A stretch of DNA of 64,000 nucleotides from Lumbricus rubellus (GCA_945859605.1 OX243812.1:46513657-46577656), one strand, 5' to 3'. Positions 12,680 to 24,721 are shown, counted from the stretch's first letter. Program-made: numbers and translations. Notes: generated from the sequence alone by a model not told the origin.

Positions 12680-13195
12680 TGTGAACACATACTGACGATC
12701 ATTTCGATGATCACTTCTTCATCATCATCAAATTTGACGCAGACAGCAATTGCCATTTAACAGCACACTCATGTGGGCCACACGATGATCCGTTGCTCCT
12801 CAATTTATGTAGCGCCAAAGCAGTATGGCGTGTAGATTAATAATGTGTTTGCGTCGGCCGCCGCCGCCGCGAGATGGCCTCAATGCCGAAAAGATCTACG
12901 CAGTCAAGCATGGACGCTTAGGAAGCCAGACGACCGCGGAAGAGAGAAGTAGTCCGCTGCCACTGCAGTTCGCCGCCTTATCTATGCCTAACACGCGAAT
13001 TTCATGTCTGCTGCCCGGTTTTTTATGCGGCGCCATTATCTTTGGTCGAGTGTAGCGCTTTATAACTGGAAGCGGAACGACATGTGCAAGTGCAAGACTA
13101 AGCACCGTCCGTCCTTCTGCTCGCTTATCTGCAGTCGAAAACAATTGAGTTTAACGCATCTGAAAAGAACATTTGTTATGGTAAACAAATGAATC
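12680..13195. other. GC-richer stretch, no supported gene
   Basis: A CpG-rich patch at about 12850-12960 contains CGGCCGCCGCCGCCGCGAG. Short frames occur on both strands (plus 12825-13055, minus 12896-13144) but none has a known domain. A small promoter or exon is possible and unproven. Confidence 0.35.
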
Positions 13196-13204
13196 AAACA
13201 TCCT

Positions 13205-13345
13205 GTCTTTGGCCGGCGTTTTTCACATTTGCTGGTCCCTTCATCTGGAACTCTCTCCCTCCTCATGCTTGCAACTCTCCTAGCAAGACTGTCTTTAGCT
13301 CTGAACTCTTTTCCAGTCTACCTATTGAGAGTTTATGATGGTTGC
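13205..13345 (+). mobile_element. LINE reverse-transcriptase C-terminal relic
   Basis: The plus strand encodes FTFAGPFIWNSLPPHACN followed by KTVFSSELFSSLPIES. The FAGPxxWNSLPP core is the hallmark of the C-terminal end of CR1/L2/Jockey-type LINE ORF2. Upstream RT domains are missing, so this is a 5'-truncated dead copy. Confidence 0.7.
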
Positions 13346-16140
13346 CGAGCTTCAATGTTGTACTCTTCTGAGCTTTGAAAAGGGCATTATCAAATTGCAA
13401 TTGTATTGCAGTATATATATAGCTGTACCTGTCTTGAATAAATCGAATTGTGCGCTAAAGTCACTGAAATAATACAATTGATAAATTAGATGCTGATTCA
13501 AACTTTGATGATAAGGTGGAGAATAGAGATATTGAATCCGGCTATTCATATCTAGTTCGTGAATTCGTGGAACACAGGTGCATAACTTAGTCAGCGACGC
13601 CAAATAATTCGTCTTACATGGCATACTCAGTGTCTCATGAAGCGATTGAATCTGAATGCCATCTTCCCATGTAAAGAGAAGGCCGACTAATTTTCAGAAG
13701 GTTGTTAAGACATTATTAATTGTATGAAGCTATATCCTCAGCGGATCCAAAACCATTAACCCAACCACGAATCCTTTAAATCCGCATTTGCTTTTGTAGC
13801 GACTGCTGCGCGTGTTTTGACGTCGGTCGAAGTCAAACGTAGATAAAAGTAATAATAAACAACAATAATAAATCTTTAAAATTCAGTTATTCAATTAAAG
13901 AATTCATATAGCACTCTTTCAAGAAGCCCATAAGGGCGTTGTATAGTCAGGTTGGAGGCAGTACTGGTGGAATTTCTTTGAGAGGTGCATAAATTTAGCC
14001 TACGACTGCAGATAGCAAGTTACACCACCAAAAAGTCATTGTCATCATCATCATCATCAAGGTTTTTACATACAGTCTACGAGCCGTCATTAGAGTCACT
14101 GCAGTGCAGCCGCCATCATTGCCATGACAACGGTCGCAGCAAAGCTTTCTACTGTTATTGTTTTCGTTTAGTCCATAATACATTGTATATACGAAGGCAA
14201 ACGCAATGCAATAACCCGGATGGTCAAAATCAACAAGCACACACGTTCGTTTGCACAATGAACTAAAAGCATATAATTTATTTGATAAATTATTTATGCT
14301 GCATCCACTCTACATACATACGTGCAACATTGGTCTTTTAATAAATCACACAAATATATGGGCCTGTGTATTTATGTGTAGGGATATATATACAAATCAT
14401 TTTCACACATGCCGATAATAAATACATGAATTTATAATAAATGATGTGAATTTATGCATCTACAGGCGATACAAATGATGCTATATATCAAATCATGGTG
14501 GGAGCCTCGGCCTCGGTGCACGATTTCTGTTCGCGCTTAGAAAGGCAACGCAAAATGTCTGACGTCGACTTGCATATAGATTAGCCTTGCGGACACCATA
14601 CACCAATCTGCTTCATTAGTGACGTGACTCGTGTCACGACAACGAAGACCGCTCCTTTGTAGTCACCTAAAACGAGCAGTGCACGCGGATGTATTGACGT
14701 CAAAGATGTAACCTGCAGCAGAAAGGCTGAAAAATCCCCTTTCCAATCGCCCTTTCACTGTCCGCGCATCCGCTGCAGCTAATAGGGGCAGGTCACGTCT
14801 CGGCACTTAATAATAAAAATGAAGAGCAAAAATAGCACAAGAGACGTGTAACTATGGCTCTCGTCTCCTACTCCTCAGGCTATAGTATACGTATTATACG
14901 CCATCGAGGCTTGTGCGGCTGTGGCCATCGAAACAATCCGTTGGGTGCTTGAATAATAAATGCAGGTATCAGAGAAATGTCCGTTGCATGTTGCTGAAAG
15001 TCCTTTGTTGGCTTTAGCAAAATTCCTTTGTGTTTGTGAATAATGCATTCTGGTTTAAGAGGAATGTTTATTGAGTTTATAAAAGTCCTATTGGCTTTAT
15101 AGAAACTCCTAGAGGGATTCGAGTTTATTAGGAAATAGACGTTTGAAATGATAGGACGACGGACTTATCCCGAATCGCGATGCAGTCAATGCACTTGCAG
15201 CACGAAGGAAACGGAGACGGAGATGGAGCGTGTTTTGCAAGAATCAGACGAACAATATTATTGTGGATGGATTAGTTTCCGCTCGGAATGCAACGAAATT
15301 CATGGGTGATAAATGGGTGGCAAGCGTGACAGCAGCAGCAGCAGCAGCGGCGGCCAACCAACAGGGAGGGAGACTGCTGCTGAATGTCATCTGATGAATG
15401 GACATAAAAAATGCTGCGAATTCAGTTCTTCCACCTATATCAATATCATTTTTCTTCTGCTGCCTTAATTTATTATTTTCACCAAATGAAGCTTGCGTGG
15501 TTCGCTGAATGTCCGCCAAAACTTTATTCGATGTCTGTTGCAAGTCCACAAAACGATTAATCATAAAAGATAATGAATTGCAATCTCCATTCAGGTATAC
15601 GACACGGCAGAACGACTTAACCACAAGTTCTACAGATGCTTAAATAAAGTTATGCCAGACGAAATAGGAAATTACGCCAAATGATTATGATAATATTAAT
15701 TGGATTCTTGCTTTGAGCCGTTTCTGTGTATAGCCTATACGTATTTTGCTGAGAGAGACCTGATTAGTCTTTACAAGCTTAAGGTCGTCATAATAATTAA
15801 TTAATCGAACAACATTTCAAACACTGTTTTCAATTAATCAATTAACTGATCAACCAACAAATCAATCAATCAATCAGTCAATTACTCATCCAATCGACCA
15901 ATCAACCAATAAGTGGTTTATTTCATGGCAGATACATCAAGGTATTCAATCGTTTCATTGTTATTGGATCGATTCTTTTTGTCTTTAGATGCCGAAAAAT
16001 TTCACCTAAGAATATTTAATGTGTATTTTTAGATAAGAGCTGTTAATTCACGAATATCCATTTTGAGTCAGAGTTTATTTCTATTCCGCTAAAAAAGTCA
16101 GATATATAAGGAATTTATTCTTTTCAGCCGTGATGTCATT
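13346..16140. other. anonymous DNA, short triplet runs
   Basis: No supported gene. Short (TCA)n near 14042-14060, (CAG)n near 15331-15350 and AATCAATCA runs near 15860-15880. The minus-strand frames at 13352-13624, 13995-14258 and 15244-15624 lack motifs. Confidence 0.45.
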
Positions 16141-16142
16141 AT

Positions 16143-16180
16143 CATTTACGATCATTATCACTCAATGATGATCGTAAATG
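16143..16180. repeat. 13-bp perfect inverted repeat (hairpin)
   Basis: CATTTACGATCAT at 16143-16155 and its exact complement at 16168-16180, with a 12-base spacer. Function unknown; a small palindrome of this size can arise by chance. Confidence 0.5.
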
Positions 16181-16357
16181 CTATCGTAAGTGTTATCCTA
16201 AATGCCGCAATGTGTTTGGGTTAAAAACACAGATAGAGAGGTTGCGCTATTCCACGTGCTTCATTCATGAGTCCACATATAGAGAAGCATCAGTATTCCG
16301 AGCAATATAATCGTTGCGGTCTGTTGGCGGGATTCGCCCTATCATATCGTACACATA

Positions 16358-16402
16358 AATGTTTATAGCGCCTCTCGCATAGCGACTATTCAGACGCATT
16401 CT
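16358..16402 (-). mobile_element. possible LINE/SINE 3' tail relic
   Basis: The top strand reads TTTATAGCGCCTCTCGCATAG followed by a degraded TTCAGACGC, the complement of the GGCGCTATAAA tail. Short and diverged, so only weakly supported. Confidence 0.3.
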
Positions 16403-16494
16403 CAGCAGGGGCACTTCGGGGAATAGAAATGCCTTCATAGAATGAGAGACTGGTGTGAAAAAACAATCATCAGTTCAGCCCTTATAAAGTGAGG

Positions 16495-16770
16495 GAGGAA
16501 GGAAGGTCATTCGAAGCGGTTTTGACCAGCCACAGCAAAACCCGTCGTTGGGAAAGCATTCCTCGTTCATGGATCAAAAAGATCAAGTTCAGCAGAGCGA
16601 AATGAGAAAGATGAAGATGCAGATAAAAAAAACCTTTGCATTATAGTCTGAGAGGTATTTAGGAACATTTCCCAGTCGTGCTCTGGAGATCAGAAAGAGG
16701 ATCTTGTAGCGAATGCGTGCAGTGCTAGGAAGCCAGTGCAATACTTCAAGCAAATATTTACAAAGATAAG
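16495..16770 (-). pseudogene. LINE reverse-transcriptase C-terminal relic
   Basis: On the minus strand one frame reads LHWLPSTARIRYKILFLISR followed by ARLGNVPKYLSD. This matches the HWLPVxxRIxYKxxxLxxxALxxxxPxYLSDL block near the end of CR1/L2-like ORF2. Further downstream, in another frame, GFAVAGQNRFE recalls the RxFxVAGPxxWN block. Frame changes and stops make it a pseudogene. Confidence 0.65.
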
Positions 16771-17180
16771 CGGATAGCACGGAGGGGGCGTCGACTGAGG
16801 CACTTAAGACCGACTGAGTTGCAAGAAGATAACCCCAGTGAGCGACCTGGTAAAATGATATTCCAGAAAAGGAGCTACATGTAGATCATCTAATCTGTTA
16901 ACAATGATATAGATGGGAAAAGAGGGTCAAGTTCACACATTTTATTGCATGATCCAATATTAAGCTTGTTTAGCGAAGTTCAGTTTCAGAAAGTTGGTAG
17001 AACCTTAAAAATCGTGTTCCGTGTAGGAAAATCTTTAATATAGATCTATCGATCATTTCCCATAAAATACAAATCATTATCAAAGTAGGATAATCTTTGT
17101 CTTGCATTGGTCATAATAAAATGTGTGCACTAGTATATGCGCATATGATGATGCGCATCTACCAGTGATATCTATCTATG

Positions 17181-17206
17181 AAATTTATATAGCGCCCTTC
17201 AAAGGC
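17181..17206 (-). mobile_element. solitary LINE/SINE 3' tail
   Basis: AAATTTATATAGCGCCCTTC on the top strand, then AAAGGC; this is the complement of the common tail with its A-rich end. No element body is recognisable. Confidence 0.45.
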
Positions 17207-19585
17207 CGCAGCTATGGTGGTGTTTCGGGTGTTTGAACACCTCCGAAATGAAATCATTATACAATAAAATAATGAATTTACTTGCCTAACACAATCCTGA
17301 TGTAAGGGCAAGAAGATTTCATTTTGAAGCTCTTATTTCTATCTGACATTTTACAATAGATCAAATAATCCTCCAAACATCTTAGTCAGTTGATTCGGTT
17401 GCTTCTTGGGTTGCTCAAAGTTGAGTAAACACCCTTGAAATAAAATCCTGGCTACGGTCTTGCGCCCTTCCCAGATATCTACTCCAAACCCTGCAGGCCG
17501 GAACAAAAGTCTTAAGAAAAGTCTTAAATAGTTTATGCATGTATATGCACGTATGCATATAGATCTACATGTATGTGCAATTGCGCATGCGTATTAAGTT
17601 AAGGGCCGGTGAATAATCTCCGATTTGCTGACGACATTGGTCTGCAACTCACTTGAAGTGGACCAGACGTTCTTCAGGATATTACTCTACACAGATTAAT
17701 TGGTGAATCCCTGCAGCAGCAGAGGAAGAATTGTTCGGACAATCAACGCCGAGATTGAAATGAAAAACAACGGTGATTAAAAAGACCGAAATGACATTGT
17801 AATAATAACTAAGAAATGATGACATAGACAATCATTTGGCTTCCAAACAATTCTGCAAGATAAAGTAGTTCAACGAAGACCGCAATGGCTTGGACATGTA
17901 GAGAGAGAATATATCAGTTTACCTAAGGCTTAAGCCAACGCAACAGGCGTTTCTTCAACGGAAGACTATTCCAGACCGATTGATCTCTAACTGAACTCAT
18001 TCGTACATATAATATATATTTATTATATGACCTTGAAGCCAATAATAATAATTACGACGATTTATATGGCGCCGTAATACAGTTACAAGAGCGCCTTACG
18101 AAACAGCTGACGTCAAGAGAAAGATGGATTGAATTCCTCGCAATCTAACTCTTTGTTGCTGTCCTTTCATGATATTGCAAGCATCAATCGGAAACCGGCA
18201 TTTACCTGTCTTCGGACTGCGCATGCCAGAAAGAAAGCGAGCGCCTTCGACTCTTCCTGATTGGCTGTAGCTTTTATCTGCATTAGCTGTCTTGTAAAAT
18301 GTGTGCATTTGTCTGACATTAATAGAAGGTTACTTAAGCTACGTACTTAATTAAGAGTCCCTCACATTATTTCAATCGGACTGACCAAGCGTTTCTGGTA
18401 ATGTCTTTATCGAATCATGACAAAGGCGGTGTACCGGGTATAAGAAAGCTTTTCTCGAATGCTTGTGATTACATAGGTTGCGCCTGAGACTAATTTCAAA
18501 CAGACTCGAAATTCGAGCCGCTTTTAAATATTTGAACCGCATTTCTGAGCTTGAAGTGTGAACGGCGTTCACGCATTTTATTATTTTCAAATCATAACGC
18601 CGTCTTGCCACTTTATTAGACCAGCATTGCCTGGAAATGTAGACCAAGGTGGTCCAAGCATTTCTTCTTTTACACCTCATACGCTGCCTTGTTTATTTGT
18701 TGGTCAATAGACATTTCGGTCAACATTTTATGTGTATGTTTCCTATCCATCTGAAATTGCTTTTGTGGTTTTTATAAATGTATCCAGCTTCCGACAGCAA
18801 TTAGCCTATAACTGCACAGCCAATTCATTGAGCGCCGCTATATTTGTGAGTCACTTCTAGTTTACATTTGGATCTCTCAGCGAAAGTGTATGCTATCAAA
18901 CGCATGCACTGCAGTCAAACTTTACGAATCAATTAGACTTCGTGATTTTCTCCCATATTCATCTCGTTCTATCGATTAATGTTCGATCACAATTCAATCA
19001 AGAAACGTGTTGTCCGTTTGATCTGGAACTCAGCTGTGTACACACTGGGAGTGACGAACAACCTTGGGTTTTGAAACTCTTAGATCTATACTGCAGAGTC
19101 GTGACGAAGGACAGCATCAACGCAAATGACATCACTGCAGCTGTGAATGTCTTTCCTTGGTTTCTGTGTACATGTACTATGTAGCCTTACAAGCAATGTC
19201 TCTTAAGAGCAGATATTTGTCTGCTGGCATCAGACAGGTTTTCGTTTTTTACAAGGCCACAACGACGGCCACAGTGATTACTACTAGACAACGTCTGCAT
19301 CCACACTGCATCCAGACATTATTTTCAAGCGTCTAGTAGATTAATGATTTTTTCGAGACTTTGCCATTTACTGAGAGGCTACGTCTACCGTGCTTTTGAT
19401 ATATCGTAGTTATTACTGCCTATCTTAGGCTTTATAACGCTATATCATAATCGCAAGATGCTATCTACATGCTTCATAATATAATGTCTAATTCCCCAGG
19501 CAGAGCATCTTCGCCATTCGGAAGAAATATAGGATCAACTACAGGGACGCAGACGATCTTATCAATAGCGAAGTCCCGTGTCTCC
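17207..19585. other. anonymous DNA with a degraded tail near 18059
   Basis: At 18059-18100 the top strand has TTTATATGGCGCCGTAATAC and GAGCGCC, a possible minus-strand tail relic. The minus-strand frames at 18096-18308 and 18372-18680 and the plus frame at 18942-19184 have no recognisable domain. Confidence 0.4.
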
Positions 19586-19586
19586 A

Positions 19587-19770
19587 TCAGAAATGAGAAG
19601 GCCTGGAGCCGCAAGAGTTGGACGCACAGAACCGCCAATCATTATACACATGCAGGAGTCTTGGGAGCGTTGTTGCAAGTTCCCCAGCGTATGTATTAAA
19701 AGCCTGCAGAGCATTTAAAAGCATTTTAATATGAAGCCGAGCACATTTATACTTTTTATAGGACATCCAA
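19587..19770 (-). pseudogene. possible LINE ORF2 relic
   Basis: The minus strand reads VHWMSYKKYKCARLHIKMLL, then NALQAF and LPRLLHVY. The spacing loosely resembles the HWLPxxxRxxFKxxxLxxKAL...YLxxLL block of LINE reverse transcriptases, but conserved residues are few. It could be chance. Confidence 0.28.
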
Positions 19771-19797
19771 TGAACAGTAGAGTTACGGGTCAAATGG

Positions 19798-19945
19798 AAT
19801 TACACGCACACATATGCACACACACACGCACACACATTCACTAACCGCATCTACAAAGTTTAACACCTACACACACACTCACACACACTCACACGCACAT
19901 CAACACACACGCACGTCAACACACACAAGCGCGCGCACACATATA
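19798..19945. repeat. interrupted CA microsatellite
   Basis: Three CA-rich blocks separated by unique DNA at about 19835-19865, with ACGCAC and ACTCAC interruptions. Confidence 0.85.
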
Positions 19946-20287
19946 CATGTATAGGCTAGGCCAATACAAACATCTTGTAAAGGAATCCCAATGGTGATTT
20001 AATGTGCTCAAACACTAACTCCACTGAATAGATACATTTTGTGAGGTTCAATAAAACTTAAAAATATTGACCCACCCTGTAGATAACTTATGAATGCTGA
20101 ATTAATAAAGCGCACCCATATTAAGTCTTGAATCAATGAATCGTTGGTCGTAGACTTGCATAGGTCCAACTACATGCATTGCATAAGCTATATATGTATA
20201 CGTGTATGCGAAACTTGACGCAGTTCGTCAATTAGCCATTGTCACATGGAAAGAAAGCTAATGTCCAGTTGTCGGTTTCGTTGCTGT

Positions 20288-20352
20288 CGTATATATTATA
20301 TATATTATATATATTATATATTATATTATATATATTATATATTATATAAATA
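20288..20352. repeat. TATATTA AT-rich array
   Basis: TATATATTA units repeated, purely A/T. Confidence 0.85.
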
Positions 20353-20422
20353 TATATGCTGCAATCAAAAGAAATTCAACAACACGCCTCTGACGACGGC
20401 TGATGAAATAGGCGCAAAATAA

Positions 20423-20830
20423 ATGATCACCTACCATTCATTACATTGCATCCTCTCGCCTAACATTATTCTAGCAGCACTTGTCTGGCGGTGCCTCACT
20501 GGTTGTGCTCCGTCCTACTTATCTGATCTCTGTCGCCCTCTCTCCGACATAGCCTTCCGTCGAGCTTTACGCTCTTCGGCCAATGGGGAGCTGCTGGTCC
20601 CTCGAACCCGCTCTGCTACCAGGCAGCGTAGAGCCTTCTCGGTTGTTGGCCCGTCCACATGGAATGGGCTCCCGCTTGCGCTTCGCTCACTACCTCGGAA
20701 TAATTTGCCTGCCTTTTACCAGTTACTTAAGACCTATCTTTTTAGGCGTGGCTGGGCTGGGAGCGCCTCTGAGTAGCCTTCTTGAAGAGGCGCTATATAA
20801 GTTTTCGGAATGAATGAATGAATTCTGTAT
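20423..20830 (+). mobile_element. 5'-truncated CR1/L2-like LINE with intact ORF2 C-terminus and tail
   Basis: The frame 20423-20776 encodes 117 residues of ORF2 C-terminus: CAPSYLSDL, then a block with LLVPRTRS, AFSVVGPSTWNGLPLALRSL, LPRNNLPAFYQLLKTYLF, and RGWAGSASE before the stop. These are the final conserved blocks of CR1/L2-type reverse transcriptases. The 3' tail follows at once with CTTGAAGAGGCGCTATATAA and ends in GAATGAATGAATG, a short tandem tail typical of this class. The whole RT core and ORF1 are missing. Relics of the same family lie at 23603-23757 and 61240-61450. Confidence 0.85.
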
Positions 20831-21280
20831 CGTCCATACATTAAGCTTACATTGCATGCGCAAACTCATGTTTCATCTTACTTTACATTTCCTCAATTGT
20901 TTTGCCTCACCTTAATACTAAATCACAGAGAAAATCGGTGCATTTAAAGCAGATCGAAAAAATAAAGCGTCATGTAAGGAGGCAGGAGCTGCATAAACAG
21001 ACGTTCAAGCAGACAGAAGTCGCACTGATCCTATATTATTATGCTTATGTTTATATTATTTTATGTCTTGACTGTGAACTTCTTGCATTGCGTCACTGTA
21101 TGAGCCACGAAACACAGACGCTACAAAGCGCTAGAACAACTGCAAGAGAAGAATAGAAATTGAATAAGTAAATTATGTAATGATGTAGTTGAGGCAAGAA
21201 AGGCGACAAAAAGCTGGAGAATTAGTGAATGCTATAAGACTGCAGGAAGAGCCAGAGAGACAAGCGTGCATGGGAAGAAG
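20831..21280. other. anonymous DNA
   Basis: No supported feature. Confidence 0.45.
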
Positions 21281-21350
21281 GGTGGATGGGGGTGGATGGG
21301 GGTGGATGGGGGTGGATGGGGGTGGATGGGGGTGGATGGGGGTGGATTGG
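21281..21350. repeat. 10-bp G-rich minisatellite GGTGGATGGG
   Basis: Seven near-perfect copies and one partial copy of a 10-bp unit. Each junction makes a run of five G, so the plus strand carries regularly spaced G-runs that meet the usual G-quadruplex pattern. Confidence 0.9.
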
Positions 21351-21541
21351 CTGGGCAGTGAGTTGGATCGGTTGTTCATGCATAGCCATCCGCATGTTGC
21401 ATGTTTTAGCGGATCATCCGAGAGAGAGGAAGACAAACGCTGAGCCGAACGACGACGTCGAGAGAATTGGACGAACGACCAACTAACTGTCTTCTGCGAT
21501 GCGGGAGACAATGACGATGAAAAATTCATAGTATACGCCTA

Positions 21542-22156
21542 TGCAGCTGCAGCAGCAGCAGCAGCAGAGGCAGAGGCAGAGGCAAGTAAGGAAGGAAGGA
21601 AGGAATGAAGGAAGGAAGGAAGGAAGGAAGGAAGGAAGGAAGGAAGGAAGGAAGGAAGGAAGGAAGGAAGGAAGGAAGGAAGGAAGGAAGGAAGGAAGGA
21701 AGGAAGGAAGGAAGGAAGGAAGGAAGGAAGGAAGGAAGGAAGGAAGGAAGGAAGGAAGGAAGAAGGAAGGAAGGAAGGAAGGAAGGAAGGAAGGAAGGAA
21801 GGAAGGAAGGAAGGAAGGAAGGAAGGAAGGAAGGAAGGAAGGAAGGAAGGAAGGAAGGAAGGAAGGAAGGAAGGAAGGAAGGAAGGAAGGAAGGAAGGAA
21901 GGAAGGAAGGAAGGAAGGAAGGAAGGAAGGAAGGAAGGAAGGAAGGAAGGAAGGAAGGAAGGAAGGAAGGAAGGAAGGAAGGAAGGAAGGAAGGAAGGAA
22001 GGAAGGAAGGAAGGAAGGAAGGAAGGAAGGAAGGAAGGAAGGAAGGAAGGAAGGAAGGAAGGAAGGAAAGGAAGGAAGGAAGGAAGGAAGGAAGGAAGGA
22101 AGGAAGGAAGGAAGGAAGGAAGGAAGGAAGGAAGGAAGGAAGGAAGGAAGGAAGGA
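21542..22156. repeat. CAG / AGGCAG run followed by a 569-bp GGAA array
   Basis: CAG repeats at 21543-21568 pass through AGGCAG units into (GGAA)n at about 21588-22156. In over 140 units I see only three interruptions: a T near 21605, a lost G near 21762 and an extra A near 22069. Lys-Glu-Gly-Arg frames and their Ser-Phe-Leu-Pro complement are artefacts. GGAA is the core of ETS-factor sites, so the tract could bind such factors (inference). Confidence 0.97.
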
Positions 22157-22311
22157 CCCTATTGCACTAAATCGTATGAACATCTCTCTGTGGCATATCG
22201 GTTTGGTGGCTTCTGTCTGCTTGAACGTCTGTCTATGTTCGCCTCTTGTCTGTCTGGCTGTGCTTCTATCTGGTTTTTTGTCTTCGCGGAATTGTTTCCG
22301 ACCGTGTCCTA

Positions 22312-22620
22312 TATATTTATATATATAATATATATATTTATATATACAATATATATATAATATATAGAATTATAGATATATATAAATATATACAACGACC
22401 GTATAAAGCGAACTCGATGTTATCATCATGCGATCATTTCACGTCCTTTATATAAATATATAAATATATATGTATATAAAGGCAAATATGAAAACGTTTT
22501 TGCAATGCACACAGGGAGGAGCATATATAATTATATATATTCTATGTAAACAGAAAATATGTATATATACATAAATATGTACATAAGCATATATGTACAC
22601 ACCGTATATTTTATAGCGCA
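22312..22620. repeat. AT-rich TATATA tracts
   Basis: Several TATATAATATATATTTATA-like runs with short unique gaps. No gene. Confidence 0.8.
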
Positions 22621-22860
22621 TATATTAAGGGGCGCTGCTGCTGCTGCTGCAGTGGCCAGCCATAAATCGATGACTGTGAGCAATTATGGTGAGTGAAGGG
22701 GAGAGATGCATTTACACAGAAACCATCTCAGGTTTGGCAGAACCAACAGCATTGCATCATATTACATCATTTATATATACTCCGCCATCGCTAACCAATC
22801 AACGACGGTCTCATTTTTTTACATATTTATATATTTATTTATATATATGTTTTATATATA

Positions 22861-22930
22861 TATTCATTCATCCAAGAACTTCTATAGCGCCTCTTCAGGG
22901 GAGCTGCACAGAAGCGCTCCAGACTCTACC
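22861..22930 (-). mobile_element. LINE/SINE 3' tail, minus strand
   Basis: The top strand reads TATTCATTCATCC then TTCTATAGCGCCTCTTCAG and GAAGCGCTCC. This is the complement of the tail with its GAATGAATA terminal repeat. The element body is not recognisable beyond about 22930. Confidence 0.55.
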
Positions 22931-23602
22931 ACGGCAAAACAGTAAAGTTTTGATTTGAATTTTTTTAAATTGTTCAGTAGGAGCCACAGGAAGCTGACGT
23001 ACATGTATACCTCGTGTGGGAACAATAATATTGTGTATGTATATTATGTACAATTGTACATGTATGTTTTCTAAATTCACTCTGCACATACTTTGTCATC
23101 ATGGCGGCACTTGCCGAGGCAGTGATAAAATTCCACGACTGAGTTGCTTGCATAAGTCTTACTGTATACAGGCTATGCATGTGCATTTGAATTTTTTATA
23201 GTTTAGTTAAGCATGAAAGACTGCAGGCTAAACAGACCTCAACTGAGGTCTCTGTAGCAGACCAGCGAGCATATATGTAATGTGATGTGATGTACAATGG
23301 TGTGCAAAAGTCTGGAACCACCTAGAAATATTGCATTTTTTCGACTTTCAAGTCTCTTACTCGCATATTTTCATATGCCCAATAAAAACTTTTGTGCGCA
23401 TCATCATGGGGGATACATTTGACTATTAGAATCAACTTTTTACTCTAGGTTGAACTAAATTTTACCAGTTTGTACATGGAAGTTGCCATGGTAATGGGTT
23501 TTTGTGTGTAAATCTCATAATTTGCACTTCCATGACCATTGGTGTAAAAATTTATTAGTATGGTTAAACACGTCATGTGTGATATGATTTCGTTCATAAT
23601 AA

Positions 23603-23757
23603 TTAATTCATTCATCCATTTCAAAAATTTATATAGCGCCATTCAAAAAGGCTACTCAGAGGTGCTCCCAGCCCAGCCACGGCTAAAACATAGGTTTTTA
23701 GCCACTGGTAGAAAGCAGGCAAATTATTCCGAGGTAGTAAGCGTAGTAGGCTACTAA
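23603..23757 (-). mobile_element. LINE 3' end nested inside the Tc1-like element
   Basis: The minus strand encodes LLPRNNLPAFYQWLKTYVLA and then, in sense, the tail with GGGCTGGGAGCACCTCTGAG, GGCGCTATATAAA and a GGATGAATGAATT end. Peptide and tail match the LINE at 20423-20830. Tc1 sequence lies on both sides, so the LINE inserted after the Tc1-like copy. Confidence 0.8.
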
Positions 23758-23805
23758 TCATTTAGTTGTTGGCATTGAAAAGACAGTTTTGTGGACAGTT
23801 ATGCC

Positions 23806-24712
23806 TCAGGATTTGGTGAACCACCCCTTATTCTTGATCATCTGCCTGTACCGTGTCTGCATTGAGTACACCATCTTAACGAGGTGGTAAATGGTCATGG
23901 GTAACGACACGGTGCGAGATGGCGATGAGCGAGTCGCACAGCTTGCAATTACTGGTGTGATGTCTCTTTGATATCTTAAGGCTACTTTGTTCCAGAAATT
24001 CTCAATCGGATTCCTATCCATGTGACTCGACAGACCAGTCCAGAGTCCTGATGTTGTTCAGGCACCCAGTTGGTGACAGTTTTGACGCGATGGCATGTTG
24101 CACTGTCATTTTGAGAAGAACTGAAGCTGGAACAGCTGTTATGCTGATGGCACCATGCAATTATTATACAGTATTCTCACTGTAACTGGACAGAAACCAT
24201 CAAGGGAGATCTTAAATGCATGGACATGACATGGGACGAGGTGATTCAACTGGCGATGGACAGGGAAGAATGGAGGAGCTGCATTGCCCGATGTGCAGAA
24301 CTGCACGCAAAGGACTGATGATGATGATGATTCTCACTGTTGTGGGCTGCGTTAACTATTCCATCGATGATGTGAAGTCGTCCGACTCCAATAGCTGCCA
24401 TGCAGCCCCAGACCATGATCTTCAGAGGATGCCTCACCGTCAGGTTCAGGAACTGTGGCTTGAATTCCTCTCCAGGAAACCTCACCAAATACTGTGGGCC
24501 TGTTGCAAAACAGGCAACAGGTACTTTCATCGCTGAAAGCACCTTCTCCCACTTGTCATGTGTCCAGCTTGCGTGCTTCCGCACCTACTCGATCCGTTTG
24601 TGTCTTTGAATGTCAGTTGTCAGTGGCTTGCTCCATGCTCTGCGGCCCTGCAGATCAAGTTGCAAGCACCTACGACGAACAGTTGATGAACTGACACTGA
24701 CGTTAGACTATT
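23806..24712 (-). pseudogene. Tc1-like transposase pseudogene (DDE)
   Basis: Reading right to left, the pieces are: VSSSTVRR from the second helix-turn-helix; a stop at about 24592; WTHDKWEKVL, then FSDEST after a one-base loss near 24540; FPGEEFKPQF and IMVWGCMAAIG; NDSATCHRVKTVTNWV; and MDRNPIENFW. FSDEST, NDSATCH and DRNPIEN correspond to the three catalytic-acidic regions of the DDE domain. The frame must change at least twice and the N-terminal HTH is missing, so no active protein is made. Confidence 0.85.
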
Positions 24713-24721
24713 CTGACCACT

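Larger units (their letters stand above)
23295..24715 (-). mobile_element. Tc1-like DNA transposon, broken
   Basis: The left end starts CAATGGTGTGCAAAAGTCTG directly after a TA, as expected for a Tc1/mariner inverted terminus and TA target site. The minus strand carries a decayed transposase, annotated separately. No matching right terminus is present; the right side joins a second transposase fragment near 24715-24725. A LINE copy is inserted at 23603-23757. The element is therefore dead and internally interrupted. Confidence 0.85.

Noticed and set aside
21539..22360. Long Lys-Glu-Gly-Arg and Ser-Phe-Leu-Pro frames
   Set aside because: They are translations of the GGAA array in different frames; no start context, domain or non-repeat coding part.
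24246..24584. Intact 112-residue protein
   Set aside because: It is a frame-shifted piece of the Tc1-like transposase pseudogene, not a separate gene.
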